DNA of 64,000 bases from Listeria goaensis (GTDB lineage Bacteria; Bacillota; Bacilli; Lactobacillales; Listeriaceae), in assembly GCF_900186125.1 (NCBI RefSeq), contig NZ_FYBQ01000002.1, positions 124,001 through 188,000 of the forward strand. Reading direction: 5' to 3'. Below the pieces are notes generated by a model. That model was not told where the DNA came from and searched no databases. It saw nothing but the letters and a program-made list of their open reading frames with translations. Positions 62,890 to 64,000 of the stretch are shown here, piece by piece (position 1 is the stretch's first letter; every line of letters starts with the position of its first letter). The translations under genes and the position numbers were made by a program.

Positions 62890-63088
62890 TAGATTTAATT
62901 CCTCCATTCAAATACTATACGTTAATCATACAATCAACCACTGCTTTACCCGTGGGGAATTTATACAAATCACTTTTGATTTTTTGACGATTTTGTGACA
63001 AACAATCTAGAAAAGTATCAAAATGAGTGTATTTTTATCTTTTTTACGCAAATATAGTACTCATAGTTATCCCAATACTCGTAAATAG

Positions 63089-63126
63089 TTGCTTCTTCCC
63101 TATATAGTTAGTATACTAACTATATA
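63089..63126 (+). promoter_or_regulatory. Promoter and 26-bp palindromic operator of the MarR gene
   Basis: TTGCTT (63089-63094), a 17-bp spacer and TATACT (63112-63117). A perfect 26-bp palindrome at 63101-63126 (half-site TATATAGTTAGTA) covers the -10 box, the standard position for MarR autorepression. Confidence 0.85.
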
Positions 63127-63138
63127 AGGAGGGAGTTC

Positions 63139-63588
63139 ATGCATACACTTAATCATATCGGCTATCTACTTATGAAAACCGCTAAGGAATTGCGCTATGA
63201 TTTATCAAGTAGTTTAGAGAAATACGGCATTACAAGCGCGCAGTGGGCCGTACTAAAACAGCTTGAATGGGGTTCTGAAAATGAAAAATTACGCTTAAAA
63301 CAAACAAGTTCTTTCCTTGCTGACGAATTAGGTTTTGATAAACCAACAATGTCAGGTATTGTCTCAAGGCTTGAAAAAAATGGCTGGGTTACAAGGACGG
63401 AACATCCAATGGACAGACGCGCAACAATTCTAACGCTCACAAAAAAAGCACACAACAACCTCCCCTTTTTTGAAAAAAAGAGTGAAGAAGTGATGAAACA
63501 ATTTTTGCGTCCCTATTCGGAGGAAGAAAAATATGCGCTACTCCAATTGCTTGAAAAACAAATAAAACGAGGTGATCATGATGACTGA
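63139..63588 (+). CDS. MarR-family transcriptional regulator
   Basis: A 149-residue winged-helix MarR protein: GITSAQWAVLKQLEWG leads into the HTH, and LGFDKPTMSGIVSRLEKNGWVTRTEHPMDRRATILTLTKKA forms the recognition helix and wing. Start ATG 63139 has AGGAGGGAG before it. The palindrome across its own promoter implies autoregulation. It overlaps the following NmrA-like gene by 8 bases, so both are one transcript and the reductase is the probable target. No Cys-based sensor is visible; the ligand is unknown. Confidence 0.93.
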   Translation: MHTLNHIGYLLMKTAKELRYDLSSSLEKYGITSAQWAVLKQLEWGSENEKLRLKQTSSFLADELGFDKPTMSGIVSRLEKNGWVTRTEHPMDRRATILTLTKKAHNNLPFFEKKSEEVMKQFLRPYSEEEKYALLQLLEKQIKRGDHDD

Positions 63589-64000
63589 AATATTAGTTAT
63601 TGGCGCAAGTGGGAATATTGGTGAAACGGTTGTTAGCACGTTAATGAAGGAAAATATTCACGTTCGCGCAGCTACCTCGAAAGAGAACAATTTGCCTGCA
63701 CCTACGGATCAAATTACGCACGTCCATTTCGATTTTCTGCGAACAGAAACGTATGAATTCGCTTTAGGAAAAGCGGAAAAAGTTTTTTTCATCAGGCCGC
63801 CACAGCTTGCTAAACCGAAGGAAGAAATTTTTCCTTTCCTATCTTTTTTAAAAGAAAAAAAGGTTTCACATGTTGTATTTGTCTCGTTACTCGGGGTTGA
63901 AAAAAATCCTGTCACGCCGCATCATAAAATCGAAAAAGAAATGGTGCGTTTAGAGCTACCGTATACGTTTTTGCGTCCAAGCTTCTTCATGCAAAACTTA
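63581..64000 (+). CDS. NAD(P)-binding NmrA-like protein (3' part missing)
   Basis: The first 140 residues of an atypical short-chain dehydrogenase of the NmrA/YwnB group. ILVIGASGNIGETVV is the Rossmann GxxGxxG nucleotide site, RAATSKENN the second strand, and FFIRPPQLAKPKEEIFPFLSFLKEKKVSHVVFVSLLGVEKNP and HHKIEKEMVRLELPYTFLRPSFFMQNL follow the family pattern. The Tyr-x-x-x-Lys is replaced (HHKIEK), as in NmrA-type sensors or quinone reductases. It starts at ATG 63581, 6 bases after GAGGTG, within the end of the MarR gene. The C-terminus lies beyond the window. Confidence 0.88.
   Translation, partial: MTEILVIGASGNIGETVVSTLMKENIHVRAATSKENNLPAPTDQITHVHFDFLRTETYEFALGKAEKVFFIRPPQLAKPKEEIFPFLSFLKEKKVSHVVFVSLLGVEKNPVTPHHKIEKEMVRLELPYTFLRPSFFMQNL

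Overview
The window is a chromosomal segment of a low-GC Firmicute, almost certainly a Listeria. From memory, many genes match the L. monocytogenes EGD-e lmo079x-lmo088x neighbourhood read in reverse: lysP with its lysine riboswitch, the pot operon, alpha-carbonic anhydrase, an LMCA1-type Ca2+-ATPase, fbp, nifJ, the fused glutamine transporter, ddl-murF and the DEAD-box helicase. The species cannot be fixed from the sequence. No rRNA, tRNA, CRISPR array, prophage or intact insertion sequence was seen.

Layout. 1-3.3 kb: the end of an amino-acid ABC transporter and a ydbS/ydbT pair. 3.4-8 kb: a small secreted protein, queT behind a preQ1-I riboswitch, and an Rrf2 regulator with operator driving a giant YhgE/Pip-like membrane protein. 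8-15 kb: glutamate decarboxylase, CshA-type helicase with a long leader, a degenerate hydrolase, murF and ddl. 15-20 kb: a TetR/SMR efflux cassette, two small unknown genes and a glutamine-type ABC transporter. 20-31 kb: RidA, a Ca2+ P-type ATPase, psiE, an AEC carrier, a diguanylate cyclase, fbp and a second P-type ATPase. 31-38 kb: a GNAT enzyme, pyruvate:ferredoxin oxidoreductase, an AT-rich orphan membrane gene and an HSL-type esterase. 38-45.6 kb: argGH with ARG boxes, an aldo-keto reductase behind a MerR-type promoter, a histidine phosphatase, a palindromic intergenic element, nitronate monooxygenase, fructokinase, an HD hydrolase and carbonic anhydrase. 45.8-50.2 kb: an XRE-cupin/potABCD polyamine operon. 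50.4-57.7 kb: LOG, Na+/H+ antiporter, RelP, LysR/YeiH and a MutS2-like protein without an Smr domain. 57.7-64 kb: a gene-free region with a structured tandem repeat, the lysine riboswitch and lysP, an LPXTG surface protein, and a MarR/NmrA pair that runs off the end.

Functional themes are stress and homeostasis: acid (glutamate decarboxylase, carbonic anhydrase), cations (two P-type ATPases, Na+/H+ antiporter), alarmone and c-di-GMP signalling, drug efflux, and nutrient uptake under local regulators.

The most interesting unexplained structure is a roughly 68-bp tandem repeat at 57797-58028. Its units each form two hairpins, and the copies differ from one another by paired, compensatory base changes, which points to a conserved structured element. 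Second is a 121-bp palindromic element at 42121-42241, lodged between two near-identical terminator hairpins of convergent genes.
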